NCBI RefSeq assembly: GCF_004785665.1
Contig: NZ_SRPJ01000004.1
Location: forward strand, 1 to 64,000
Direction of reading: 5' to 3'
Length of the DNA stretch: 64,000 bases
Source: Staphylococcus pragensis
GTDB taxonomy: Bacteria; Bacillota; Bacilli; Staphylococcales; Staphylococcaceae
In this document: positions 63,829 to 64,000 of the stretch, one piece after another
Layout: the number at the start of each line of letters is the position of its first letter
Numbering within the stretch: position 1 is the stretch's first letter
Translations under genes and position numbers: made by a program
Notes under the pieces: model-generated
Database searches by the model: none
What the model was told of the DNA's origin: nothing
The model's input: only the letters and a program-made list of their open reading frames with translations

Positions 63829-64000
63829 ATGTCTAATTTAGAAACGTATTACAAAAAAAGCCAACCACTTGAAGATTATATTGCAGACATGACAACAAAT
63901 AAAAATAATGTCTTAGCAATATACGATGCATTTAGTATTCCTTCCAATGACAGTAAAATCGAGAGCTTAAAAAATGCTTCATTCTCAAAGGTCTTAGTGA
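63829..64000 (+). CDS. Thioredoxin family protein, N-terminal part
   Basis: The reading frame starts at ATG 63829 behind TTTAGGAGG and runs off the right edge after 57 codons (MSNLETYYKKSQPLEDYIADM ... SKVLV). The start resembles staphylococcal thioredoxin-like proteins of about 180-190 aa that begin with a 50-residue helical extension before the Trx fold. The active-site CxxC segment lies beyond the window, so the assignment is by this N-terminal part only. A TATAAT lies at 63793-63798. Confidence 0.65.
   Translation, partial: MSNLETYYKKSQPLEDYIADMTTNKNNVLAIYDAFSIPSNDSKIESLKNASFSKVLV

Overview
The window is a stretch of Staphylococcus chromosome. The low GC content, strong AGGAGG-type ribosome binding sites, the 16S rRNA 5' end at the left edge and the gene order (perR-bcp, Sav1866-type ABC exporter, mutY, recX-mgt, vraUTSR, murT-gatD, ftnA, dinB, gatCAB, putP, camS-ligA-pcrA-pcrB, purB, nadE-pncB, nos-pheA, ppaC) match the conserved staphylococcal core genome. 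The rRNA 5' end (ending GAGCGAACAGACG on its own strand) and many protein differences from S. aureus suggest a coagulase-negative species of the epidermidis group. The species cannot be fixed from this sequence alone. The window has no prophage, transposase, CRISPR array or tRNA.

Layout. 1-850: start of a 16S gene on the minus strand with a long leader and two promoters. 0.9-7.3 kb: peroxide regulation (perR, bcp), a 2-hydroxyacid dehydrogenase, a second glutamate-1-semialdehyde aminomutase, an aromatic-acid-exporter-type membrane protein and the Sav1866 ortholog. 7.4-15.8 kb: nucleotide phosphatase, mutY, a YdjM-like membrane protein, a TagGH-like ABC pair whose ATPase motifs are degenerate, yfhH, recX, the monofunctional glycosyltransferase, a DJ-1/PfpI protein and a 53-aa protein. 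15.9-21.4 kb: radical SAM YfkAB, thioesterase, AmpS-type aminopeptidase, ptpA and yihY. 21.4-29.4 kb: the cell-wall stress operon vraUTSR, an SDR enzyme, map, a second exporter-type protein, and murT-gatD, which amidates lipid II. 29.5-38.7 kb: ferritin with a Per box, exonuclease, dinB, a DUF3267 protein, rlmCD, dagK and gatCAB. 39-46.9 kb: a frameshifted putP, then pcrB-pcrA-ligA-camS. 47-57 kb: yerC, purB, a UPF0316/NETI pair, NAD salvage (pncB-nadE and a pncA-like gene), nos-pheA, a beta-helix protein and ppaC. 57-64 kb: aldehyde dehydrogenase, a STAR-like repeat, a lactonase-family protein, two very small minus-strand genes, a C45-family Ntn hydrolase, a DUF1700/DUF4097 pair, a lipid-anchored-looking or membrane-anchored protein of unknown role and the start of a thioredoxin-like gene.

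How the genes work together. Several groups serve the envelope: Mgt, MurT-GatD, VraUTSR, DagK, the TagGH-like pair and YihY. A second theme is oxidative stress and iron: PerR, Bcp and FtnA, with Per boxes visible at perR and ftnA. A third is genome maintenance: MutY, RecX, DinB, LigA, PcrA. NAD supply (PncA-like, PncB, NadE) sits beside NAD- or NADPH-using enzymes, including the NAD-dependent ligase and nitric oxide synthase.

Most unusual items: a 19-codon gene at 60430-60489 with its own promoter, ribosome binding site and hairpin; the neighbouring 57-aa membrane peptide with a palindrome in its promoter region; the degenerate TagH-like ATPase; the two-base deletion in putP; an exporter gene whose last codons and stop lie inside a dispersed repeat; and a recurrent terminator stem family whose G-U pairs give it a direction.
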